Assembly: GCA_031273285.1 (NCBI GenBank)
Contig: JAISSE010000230.1
Location: forward strand, 1 to 16,182
Length of the DNA: 16,182 nt
Source of the DNA: Prevotellaceae bacterium
Lineage (GTDB): Bacteria; Bacteroidota; Bacteroidia; Bacteroidales; UBA932
Direction: 5' to 3'
Positions within the stretch are counted from its first letter, which is position 1. Each line of letters opens with the position of its first letter. Position numbers and translations under genes: made by a program. This document shows, one piece after another, positions 6,446 through 13,526 of the stretch. Under the pieces are notes generated by a model. That model saw only the letters and a list, made by a program, of their open reading frames with translations, made no database searches and was not told where the DNA came from.

Positions 6446-9103
6446 ATGTCGGATAAATTTGAACAGGACAATAACTTTGAAGATTCGGAAAACGAAGACG
6501 AAATTATTTCTTTGGATGAAAAACCGGTAGAAAAACCCGGTAAATATGACAGTTTCATAAACGATGCTACGACGCATCGTTTGTCGGGAATGTTCAAGGA
6601 CTGGTTCCTCGATTATGCTTCGTATGTGATTCTCGAACGTGCCGTTCCTCACATCGAAGATGGTCTGAAGCCGGTTCAGAGGCGTATCCTGCACGCTATG
6701 AAACTCATGGACGACGGGCGGTTTAACAAGGTCGCCAATATCATCGGTTTCACAATGCAGTTTCATCCTCATGGCGACGCTTCGATTGGCGATGCTTTGG
6801 TTCAGTTGGGACAGAAGGAGTTATTAATCGAGACACAGGGTAATTTCGGAAATATACTGACGGGCGACGGCGCTGCCGCCCCGCGTTATATCGAGGCGCG
6901 TCTGTCGAAATTTGCGCTCGAAGTGGCTTTCAACAACAAAACGACGATGTGGATGGACTCTTACGACGGTCGTAACAAAGAGCCTGTAACCCTGCCGATG
7001 AAATTTCCCCTGTTACTTACGCAGGGGGTGGAAGGCATAGCCGTCGGTCTGATTTCGAAGATATTGCCTCATAATTTCAACGAACTTATCGACGCTTCGA
7101 TATCATATCTTAAAGGCGAATCGTTTGAAATATTTCCCGATTTTCCTACCGGAGGCTTTGCCGATTGCAGCAATTACAATCAGGGACGAAGAAGCGGCAA
7201 AGTAAAGGTGAGGGCAAAGATATCAAAAATCGACAATAAAACCCTTGCAATCACGGAAATACCCTTTGGTTTCGATACATCCCGCCTGATTGATTCCATT
7301 ATCAAAGCCAACGAAAAGGGGAAAATCAAGATAAAAAAAGTCGATGACAACACAGCCCGCAATGTCGAGATTATCATTTACTTGCCTGCGGAGACTTCCG
7401 CAGACCTCACTATCGACGCTTTGTACGCTTTCACCGACTGCGAAATTTCCATACCCGTGTATGCCTGTGTCATCAGAAACAATAAGCCGGCGTTTATTTC
7501 AGTCAATGAGATTCTTACATCCGCCGCCGACCAGACAAGGTATTTGCTGGGTAGAGAACTGGAAATAAAAATCAGCGAATTGGAGGAAGACTGGCACTAT
7601 TCTTCGCTGGAGAAAATATTTTTCGAGGAAAGAATATATCGCGAACTCGAAAAAGATTCGGCTTCGTGGGATGACCAGCTTCGGGCTATCGGAACAGCTT
7701 TTGAGCCGTTCAAAAATCTGCTAAACAGAGAAATAACGGGCGAGGACATCGTGAAACTCACCGAAAAGCCCGTAAGACGCATATCGAAATTTGATATTAA
7801 AAAAGCGGAAGAGCACATAAAAAGCCTTGAAGAAGAAATAGTTAGCGTCAGAAAATCTTTGGCAAATCTTACCGCATACACTATCGAATATTTCAGGAAG
7901 ATAAAGAAAAAATACGGAGCCGGAAGAGAGCGTAAAACCGAACTTCGGAGTTTTGACGTTATTAAGGCAACCGAGGTTGTTGTAGCGAATCAGAAACTGT
8001 ATGCAAATGTAAAAGAGGGCTTTGTGGGTTACGGTGATATCAAACGGGACGAAAATGCTCAATACATTTGCGACTGTTCGGATATTGACGAAATAATAGT
8101 CTTCTTCAAAAACGGGAAATACATAGTGTCGAAAGTTGCGGAAAAGGCTTTTGTCGGGAAAGACATTTTGTATATAAATGTCTTTAAACGAGATGATTCC
8201 AGAACCGTGTACAATATGATATACCGCGACGGACGTTTGGGTCCCGTCATGATGAAGCGTTTTTGCGTAACGGGGATAATGCGCGATAAGGAATACGATG
8301 CAACCAAGGGCAATCAGGGGTCTCAGGTCTTGTATTTCAGCGGAAATCCCAACGGAGAAGCGGACATCTTGAAAATATACTATAAACCCCGTCCCAGATT
8401 GAAGAAAACAATCGAAGAGCTTGATTTTTCCACTCAATTAGTGAAAGGACGAAATGCCGTCGGGGTCATACTCAGCAGAAACGCCATCCATAAAATAGTA
8501 CTGAAAGAAAAGGGCGAATCTACGCTTGGCGGTCAGAAAATATGGCTTGATAATGAACGAAACAAGCTAAATAACGAAAGCAGAGGCTTGTATCTCGGAG
8601 AGTTTTTTCCAAACGATAAAATTCTGGTACTGACCAAACAGGCGGACTATTATACAACATCGTTCGACCTGGTAAACAGGTACGAAGATGATATTCTGGT
8701 AATTAAAAAGTTAGACCCCGAAGAGATTTTTACAGTGATATATTTCGACGCCCAACAGAAATTATATTATGTCAAAAGGATAATATTCGGACAATCAGCG
8801 AATAAAGAACGCTTCATAGATGAAGACCCAGCTTCGTATATCGTTGATTTTTCCACGGATAACTATCCTCAGATAAAGATAACCTTTACGGGAAAGCACA
8901 TCAATCACAAGCCGGAACTGATTGATGTAGAAGAATTTGTTCCGGCAAAAAGCGCCAGAAGCAAGGGACGCCGACTATCGGCACGCGAAGTGGGCGACGC
9001 AAAATTTATCGAGCCTCTGGACAAAAATCCCGCGACAAACGATGACGTCGATTTGCCGCCCGATATGACCGAAGGTACGCCGATACAAATGTCGCTTTTA
9101 TGA
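6446..9103 (+). CDS. parC: DNA topoisomerase IV subunit A (ParC)
   Basis: An 885-residue type IIA topoisomerase A subunit that cuts and rejoins DNA to decatenate daughter chromosomes together with ParE. After an acidic N-terminal extension (about 1-45) comes the winged-helix catalytic domain with YASYVILERAVPHIEDGLKPVQRR. It is followed by HPHGD (107-111) and the active-site Tyr148 in GAAAPRYIEARL. A coiled-coil segment around 440-480 (KKAEEHIKSLEEEIVSVRKSL) precedes a C-terminal region of about 530-815 with beta-pinwheel-like repeats. I see no GyrA-box of the QRRGGKG kind. The C-terminal EEFVPAKSARSKGRRLS resembles Bacteroidota ParC, so I call ParC rather than GyrA. In the quinolone-contact helix, Ala112 and Asp116 occupy the positions of E. 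coli ParC Ser80 and Glu84. parE is not in the window. Confidence 0.9.
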   Translation: MSDKFEQDNNFEDSENEDEIISLDEKPVEKPGKYDSFINDATTHRLSGMFKDWFLDYASYVILERAVPHIEDGLKPVQRRILHAMKLMDDGRFNKVANIIGFTMQFHPHGDASIGDALVQLGQKELLIETQGNFGNILTGDGAAAPRYIEARLSKFALEVAFNNKTTMWMDSYDGRNKEPVTLPMKFPLLLTQGVEGIAVGLISKILPHNFNELIDASISYLKGESFEIFPDFPTGGFADCSNYNQGRRSGKVKVRAKISKIDNKTLAITEIPFGFDTSRLIDSIIKANEKGKIKIKKVDDNTARNVEIIIYLPAETSADLTIDALYAFTDCEISIPVYACVIRNNKPAFISVNEILTSAADQTRYLLGRELEIKISELEEDWHYSSLEKIFFEERIYRELEKDSASWDDQLRAIGTAFEPFKNLLNREITGEDIVKLTEKPVRRISKFDIKKAEEHIKSLEEEIVSVRKSLANLTAYTIEYFRKIKKKYGAGRERKTELRSFDVIKATEVVVANQKLYANVKEGFVGYGDIKRDENAQYICDCSDIDEIIVFFKNGKYIVSKVAEKAFVGKDILYINVFKRDDSRTVYNMIYRDGRLGPVMMKRFCVTGIMRDKEYDATKGNQGSQVLYFSGNPNGEADILKIYYKPRPRLKKTIEELDFSTQLVKGRNAVGVILSRNAIHKIVLKEKGESTLGGQKIWLDNERNKLNNESRGLYLGEFFPNDKILVLTKQADYYTTSFDLVNRYEDDILVIKKLDPEEIFTVIYFDAQQKLYYVKRIIFGQSANKERFIDEDPASYIVDFSTDNYPQIKITFTGKHINHKPELIDVEEFVPAKSARSKGRRLSAREVGDAKFIEPLDKNPATNDDVDLPPDMTEGTPIQMSLL

Positions 9104-9159
9104 AAATATTGAGCGAATTTTATAGTTTTTTACTGACTTTGACAATGGGTCAGCAATAA

Positions 9160-9191
9160 TTTGAGATTTTTTAACTTTTGATTTATGTTTG
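9160..9191 (+). promoter_or_regulatory. distal promoter candidate for rho (P1)
   Basis: TTTG at 9160-9163, a 20-base spacer and TATGTTTG at 9184-9191 form a complete Bacteroidota promoter match. The transcript would start near 9198 and carry a leader of about 220 bases before the rho start codon. Confidence 0.5.
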
Positions 9192-9260
9192 AAATACAGC
9201 AAGTTATGATGAAAATATATTTTATGCGAAAAAAAAACGGAATATATCAAAATAAAATTG

Positions 9261-9268
9261 TAACTTTG
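9261..9268 (+). promoter_or_regulatory. proximal promoter -7 element for rho (P2)
   Basis: TAACTTTG, followed by GCGGCG, matches the -7 element exactly. No TTG lies 19-21 bases upstream, where the sequence is an A-run. If used, the leader would be about 145 bases. The TTTGCG context is often seen at Bacteroidota transcription starts. Confidence 0.5.
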
Positions 9269-9419
9269 CGGCGTAAAACTTTAAACAATTTATATTGATT
9301 CAATGTTAGTACATAGGTCGTTATAATCAACGTCGCGGATGTGTATGAGATAATCATAATCAAAAAATAGAATCCTTTATTTAATTTTAAAGAAAAAGTA
9401 CACTAAAAATATTGTATGT

Positions 9420-11081
9420 ATGTATACACAAGAAGAATTAGCTTCTAAAGCGCTGTCGGAATTGCACCAGATTGCCAGAATTATGCAGATTCCCAAGATC
9501 AGAGCGTATAGAAAACAGGAATTGATTGATCGTATCCTTGATGATGAAAATCAGGATACCGAGTTGAGCGAGAATGCTTATGAAGATGAGATCAAAAATG
9601 TCTTCAGCCAAATCAGTTCACAAAGGGAGACAGAAACCGAGACAGGAGAAGACCGACGCATCGGCGTCCGACCGAAACGCGCCCGCATTGTGAAAGAATT
9701 GGTTGCCTCATCTTCGGGGACAGAGTCTGCTAAAGACGGCGGCGAGGAAAAAGCCGAAGAAAAGACAATACTGTCCAGCGCAAATACGGTGGCTGAAAGA
9801 CCGGCGGTAAAACCATCGTATCCAAGAGAAAATTTTTTTGATTATATGGAAGAAATGCAAGGAAAGGTAGAAACGCCCGAAATGCGGGTAGAAGAAAAAG
9901 AAGAAAAGGAAGAAATCGTCAAAGAGGAAAGTCGGATTATCAAAAAGGACGAAAAGCTGGAATTTGAAGGGATAATACAAGCCTCCGGAGTGTTGGAAGT
10001 TATGTCCGAAGGATACGGATTTTTGCGGTCTTCGGACTACAATTATCTGAACTCGCCCGATGATATATACGTATCCCAGTCGCAGATAAAACTGTTCGGA
10101 CTTAAAACCGGCGATACGATAAACGGAATCGTGCGTCCTCCGAAAGAAGGCGAAAAATATTTTCCTCTTTTGAAAGTGATAGAAATCAACGGCAGAAACC
10201 CCGATTTTGTCCGCGACAGAGTGCCGTTCGACTTTCTGACTCCCCTGTTCCCGACGGAAAAATTCAATCTGGTCGGACACGGGCATACTAACCTGTCTGT
10301 CCGTATTGTAGATATGTTTACACCGATAGGTAAAGGACAGCGCGGTCTTATCGTGGCGCAGCCCAAAACGGGTAAGACGGTACTGCTTAAATCCATAGCC
10401 AATGCCATCGCCGACAATCATCCCGAAGTTTACATGATTGTACTGCTGATTGACGAACGTCCCGAAGAGGTAACGGACATGGCGAGAAGCGTTAAAGCCG
10501 AGGTAGTTGCTTCCACATTCGACGAACCTGCCGACAGGCATGTGCGCGTTGCAAATATCGTGCTTGAAAAAGCCAAACGTCTGGTTGAATGCGGTCATGA
10601 CGTCGTTATCCTTCTGGATTCCATAACACGTCTGGCGCGGGCATTCAACACTGTTCAGCCGGCATCGGGCAAGGTACTCTCCGGAGGCGTCGATGCCAAC
10701 GCGCTGCATAAACCGAAACGTTTCTTCGGCGCCGCCCGAAATATCGAAAACGGAGGTTCGCTGACAATACTCGCAACAGCTTTGACCGATACGGGTTCCA
10801 AAATGGACGACGTGATTTTCGAAGAATTCAAGGGAACGGGAAACATGGAATTGCAACTCGACAGAAAACTGTCGAATCGCAGGTTGTTCCCCTCCGTAGA
10901 TGTTACATTATCAAGCACTCGTCGTGAAGATTTGTTGCTGGACAAGGATGTTATGAACCGGATATGGATACTCAGAAACTATCTCAGCGACATGAATTCG
11001 ATTGAAGCAATGGAATTTTTGAGAACACGTCTGCAAAAAACATCAAGCAACGAAGAATTTTTGATTTCCATGAACAGTTAG
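9420..11081 (+). CDS. rho: transcription termination factor Rho with a long charged insertion
   Basis: A 553-residue hexameric RNA helicase that ends transcription of untranslated RNA. Residues 1-43 form the Rho N-terminal helical domain ([20 protein letters not shown]). Residues about 44-178 are a low-complexity insertion rich in E, K, S and T, predicted disordered by eye. The cold-shock-like RNA-binding domain covers about 180-265 ([20 protein letters not shown] onward). The ATPase core has Walker A QPKTGKT (314-320), [12 protein letters not shown] (343-354), Walker B VVILLD (395-400), the Q-loop [14 protein letters not shown] (416-429) and the R-loop region near TDTGSKMDD (456-464), all close to E. 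coli Rho. The extra length compared with E. coli (419 residues) is almost all in the insertion. The start is ATG 9420; an ATG four bases upstream is out of frame. Confidence 0.97.
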   Translation: MYTQEELASKALSELHQIARIMQIPKIRAYRKQELIDRILDDENQDTELSENAYEDEIKNVFSQISSQRETETETGEDRRIGVRPKRARIVKELVASSSGTESAKDGGEEKAEEKTILSSANTVAERPAVKPSYPRENFFDYMEEMQGKVETPEMRVEEKEEKEEIVKEESRIIKKDEKLEFEGIIQASGVLEVMSEGYGFLRSSDYNYLNSPDDIYVSQSQIKLFGLKTGDTINGIVRPPKEGEKYFPLLKVIEINGRNPDFVRDRVPFDFLTPLFPTEKFNLVGHGHTNLSVRIVDMFTPIGKGQRGLIVAQPKTGKTVLLKSIANAIADNHPEVYMIVLLIDERPEEVTDMARSVKAEVVASTFDEPADRHVRVANIVLEKAKRLVECGHDVVILLDSITRLARAFNTVQPASGKVLSGGVDANALHKPKRFFGAARNIENGGSLTILATALTDTGSKMDDVIFEEFKGTGNMELQLDRKLSNRRLFPSVDVTLSSTRREDLLLDKDVMNRIWILRNYLSDMNSIEAMEFLRTRLQKTSSNEEFLISMNS

Positions 11082-11100
11082 AAACAAATTTCTGTTTTTA
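11073..11100 (+). terminator. possible weak terminator at the rho stop codon
   Basis: AACAG at 11073-11077 can pair with CTGTT at 11092-11096, with a further AAA/TTT pairing inside, and TTTTTA follows. The stem overlaps the stop codon (11079-11081) and is short, so it is a tentative call. Confidence 0.3.
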
Positions 11101-11200
11101 ATCCGACCCTTTAACGGCAAAAAACAAAAAAAATCACAGGGGTAATTTATTGATAATTACCGATATAATTTGTCGCCGCATAAATTATTTCCACAACATG

Positions 11201-11231
11201 ATTGTTTTGTTCAATAAAAATCGTATCTTTG
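11201..11231 (+). promoter_or_regulatory. Bacteroidota-type promoter for the YuaF-like gene and truB
   Basis: ATTG at 11201-11204, a 19-base spacer and TATCTTTG at 11224-11231 (followed by CACG) make a good promoter match. Transcription would start near 11238, about 25 bases before the start codon at 11263. The pair YuaF-like/truB is therefore probably a separate unit from rho. Confidence 0.65.
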
Positions 11232-11262
11232 CACGATATGCTATTTTTTAAAATTTATTGAA

Positions 11263-11829
11263 ATGGAAGAATTTTGGACATCTTTAGAGGTACTGGAAAA
11301 AATATTGTGGAGCATCGCAATACCGTCGTCCGTCATATTTATCATTCAGACAATCATGACGTTTGTCGGGATGGACGCACACGACGGAGTAGGAGCGGAG
11401 TTTGACGGAAGCGAGGGAGACTCTTCGCCTTTCCAGTTGTTTTCGTTCCGTAATCTGATAAATTTCCTGCTTGGCTTCAGCTGGGCGGGAATATCTTTGT
11501 CGGGAAACGTAGAGAGCGAGGCGCTGATTGTCATTTTATCGACTGTCGGCGGGCTTCTGCTGGTTACGGTTGTCATGCTGATATTCTATTATATGAGCAA
11601 ACTGGGGCAAAGCGGAAATATTAAATCCGAAGACGCAATCGGCAAAACGGCAGTAGTTTATGTTCCGATAGCGGAAAACAGGTCGCGGGCAGGAAAAGTC
11701 CAGATGACCATCAACGGCTCTACCTGCGAATTTGACGCTTTGACCGACGGAGGCATCCTTAAAACCGGCGAACCCGTTGTTGTCAAATCCGTTATCAACG
11801 GCAATCTGCTTTTGGTAAGTAAAAGTTAA
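11263..11829 (+). CDS. YuaF/NfeD-like membrane protein with C-terminal OB-fold domain
   Basis: A 188-residue membrane protein with three predicted helices (about 14-36, 63-80 and 86-112). A glycine- and acid-rich loop (DAHDGVGAEFDGSEGD) lies between the first two. The soluble C-terminal domain (about 124-186) follows the NfeD OB-fold pattern: IGKTAVVYVP, then GKVQMTINGSTCEFDAL, then GEPVVVKSVINGNLLLV. The protein lacks a ClpP-like serine protease domain, so it is the short YuaF-like type rather than full NfeD. YuaF-type proteins work with flotillins in membrane microdomain organisation in Bacillus, and relatives often sit beside a flotillin gene. Here no flotillin is adjacent; the gene instead overlaps truB by one base. 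The family assignment is by pattern recognition, and the cellular role is unknown. Confidence 0.75.
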   Translation: MEEFWTSLEVLEKILWSIAIPSSVIFIIQTIMTFVGMDAHDGVGAEFDGSEGDSSPFQLFSFRNLINFLLGFSWAGISLSGNVESEALIVILSTVGGLLLVTVVMLIFYYMSKLGQSGNIKSEDAIGKTAVVYVPIAENRSRAGKVQMTINGSTCEFDALTDGGILKTGEPVVVKSVINGNLLLVSKS

Positions 11830-12542
11830 TGATTGATTTCACGGAAGGTTATATTTTGTCGATAGACAAACCGTATGCATGGACATCTACGGATGTTGTC
11901 CGCAAAATAAAAATCCTACTGCGAAACAAGGCGGGTTTGAAAAAAATAAAAGTCGGCCATGCGGGTACTTTGGACCCTTTGGCGACGGGTTTGTTAATTG
12001 TCTGTATCGGAAAAGCGACTAAAAACATCGAAAATATTCAAAGCGGTGAAAAAGAGTATATTGCCGACATATGTTTCGGCGCTACAACTCCGTCGTTTGA
12101 CCTGGAGACCGAAATTGACAGGCAATACCCTTTTGAACATATTAACGGCGATTTAATAAAATCCGTTTTCCCGTTGTTTTTAGGGAAACAGGAACAGATT
12201 CCGCCTTTGTTTTCAGCCAAACTGATTGACGGTAAACGGGCGTACGAGTATGCCCGAACGGGCGAAACTCCGGAAATGAGACCTGCAAGTATCGAAATCC
12301 GTAATCTGGAACTGCTTGACTATACCGCGCCGATAGCAAAAATCAAAATAAATTGCAGCAAAGGCACATACGTGCGCTCTTTTGCCAGAGATTTGGGCGT
12401 CGCATTGCAAAGCGGAGGATACCTCTGCAAACTGCGGCGTACCGTATCCGGCGAGTATGACGTCGCCAATGCGCTGACTATAGGCGAAGTGGAAGCAATA
12501 TTGAGTCTGTCTCAAAACCCTGCCGTCGCCCGCCAAAACTAA
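11829..12542 (+). CDS. truB: tRNA pseudouridine(55) synthase TruB
   Basis: A 237-residue enzyme that converts U55 of the tRNA T-loop to pseudouridine. Motif I is [15 protein letters not shown] with catalytic Asp49. Other conserved segments are [28 protein letters not shown] (124-143) and [13 protein letters not shown] (178-190), with [16 protein letters not shown] near the C-terminus. It ends without the PUA-like domain present in the longer E. coli TruB (314 residues), as is common in Bacteroidota. Its ATG shares the last A of the upstream stop codon (TAATG), implying translational coupling with the YuaF-like protein. No Shine-Dalgarno sequence is evident. It converges with cysE across an 81-base gap. 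Confidence 0.96.
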   Translation: MIDFTEGYILSIDKPYAWTSTDVVRKIKILLRNKAGLKKIKVGHAGTLDPLATGLLIVCIGKATKNIENIQSGEKEYIADICFGATTPSFDLETEIDRQYPFEHINGDLIKSVFPLFLGKQEQIPPLFSAKLIDGKRAYEYARTGETPEMRPASIEIRNLELLDYTAPIAKIKINCSKGTYVRSFARDLGVALQSGGYLCKLRRTVSGEYDVANALTIGEVEAILSLSQNPAVARQN

Positions 12543-12588
12543 AATCGGGTGTATTTCGAATGTGTAAGCGGGTGGGTATTGATTTTCC

Positions 12589-12612
12589 GCCTGTACTTTG
12601 CAAAGCGCAGGC
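12589..12612 (+). terminator. hairpin between convergent truB and cysE
   Basis: GCCTG (12589-12593) pairs with CAGGC (12608-12612). A G-U pair and one mismatch lead to an inner CTT/AAG stem with a TGCA loop. On the plus strand it is followed by ACGTTTAACTTTT, which favours termination of truB; on the minus strand the following sequence (GGAAAATC) is less suitable. It lies 46 bases after the truB stop. Confidence 0.45.
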
Positions 12613-12623
12613 ACGTTTAACTT

Positions 12624-13526
12624 TTAAATCCCCGAACCGTCTGAAAAAGACGACGAAGTAACGGCTTTTTTCTGAATAATGCGGGAATATGGGGGAACGC
12701 TGTTTACCTGCCAGATATTGCCTCCGATGACCGTATGATGCCCGATGGTTATACGTCCCAGAATTGTAGAATTTGAATATACAATAACATTATCTTCCAG
12801 TATCGGATGACGGGGTATATTCAGCGGGATGCCCTTATCATCCAGTTTAAAGCCCTTGGCTCCAAGAGTAACACCCTGATAAAGGCGAACATGGCTGCCT
12901 ATGACACACGTTTCGCCGATTACTACGCCCGTTCCGTGGTCTATGCTGAAATATTCGCCGATTTTTGCTCCCGGATGAATATCAATGCCTGTAGCGGCAT
13001 GAGCCAATTCGGTGATAATCCTTGGCAATACGGGTATTCCCATGATAAGCAACTGATGTGCAATCCTGTAGTGAATCATTGCCCTGACAGCAGGATAGCA
13101 AAATATCACTTCTTCATAGTTGGTTGCTGCGGGGTCGCCATCATATACTGCTTTTATATCTGTGGCTAACAGGCGTTTAATTTCCGATAATTTATCAATA
13201 AAGGCTATTGTCAGTTCGGACGACAATTTTTCCATATCGTCCATTTTATTGGAAAAGCATACGCTTGTGTAAATCTGCTCGTTAAGCAGGGCATATAATT
13301 TTTCGATATACAGTTTGGTGTAATATTCGAGTGCGTTTGCATTTATTATTTCCGCATTGCCGAAAAATCCGGGAAACAGAATAGATTTCGCAAGATTTAC
13401 TATTTCGCCTATTCTGTTGATATTCGGCAACGGACGCTCCGGTCGCGGGATATATTTATATTCGCCGGCATCAATATTCGTCAAAATTTTCACATTTCTT
13501 TCCAAAAAATCATCAAATGCGCTCAT
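12624..13526 (-). CDS. cysE: serine O-acetyltransferase
   Basis: A 300-residue enzyme that acetylates serine with acetyl-CoA, the entry step of cysteine synthesis. The N-terminal helical SAT domain (about 1-175) contains YPAVRAMIHYRIAHQL. The C-terminal left-handed beta-helix of hexapeptide repeats (about 180-280) carries DIHPGAKIG (Asp182, His184) and IDHGTGVVIGET (Asp196, His197), which hold the catalytic histidines of the family. The chain ends SDGSGI. A terminal Gly-Ile like that of E. coli CysE is the tail that inserts into O-acetylserine sulfhydrylase to form the cysteine synthase complex. The start codon overlaps the stop of the upstream yfhO-like gene (ATGA), so the two are translationally coupled. 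The N-terminal region is longer than in E. coli CysE (273 residues). cysK is not in the window. Confidence 0.93.
   Translation of the reverse strand: MSAFDDFLERNVKILTNIDAGEYKYIPRPERPLPNINRIGEIVNLAKSILFPGFFGNAEIINANALEYYTKLYIEKLYALLNEQIYTSVCFSNKMDDMEKLSSELTIAFIDKLSEIKRLLATDIKAVYDGDPAATNYEEVIFCYPAVRAMIHYRIAHQLLIMGIPVLPRIITELAHAATGIDIHPGAKIGEYFSIDHGTGVVIGETCVIGSHVRLYQGVTLGAKGFKLDDKGIPLNIPRHPILEDNVIVYSNSTILGRITIGHHTVIGGNIWQVNSVPPYSRIIQKKAVTSSSFSDGSGI

Larger units (their letters stand above)
9104..9419 (+). other. 316-base gene-free region: parC downstream and rho leader
   Basis: No gene is supported here. After the parC stop there is a weak CTGAC/GTCAG inverted repeat (9133-9137 with 9149-9153, 11-base loop). 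Two promoter candidates for rho follow, then an AT-rich untranslated leader. In the leader TTGATT (9295-9300) could pair with either of two copies of AATCAA (9325-9330 and 9358-9363), each inside an ATAATCAA repeat. Six base pairs of mostly A-T is too weak to claim as a switch. I recognise no riboswitch class. A long leader fits the known autoregulation of rho in other bacteria, but this is inference. Confidence 0.4.

Noticed and set aside
7721..8437. 238-codon open frame antisense to parC
   Set aside because: Fully inside parC on the other strand, with no recognisable motif. The conserved parC reading frame explains the sequence.
6446..9103. GyrA instead of ParC
   Set aside because: No GyrA-box of the QRRGGKG type was seen in the C-terminal half, and the tail and acidic N-terminus resemble Bacteroidota ParC.
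9295..9363. Riboswitch in the rho leader
   Set aside because: Only 6-base A-T-rich pairings could be found and no known riboswitch core is recognisable.
9708..10856. Long open frame of 382 codons antisense to rho
   Set aside because: It lies wholly opposite a clearly functional gene, its translation is rich in F, H, C and R with no domain pattern, and no start signal or promoter supports it. It is a composition shadow of rho.
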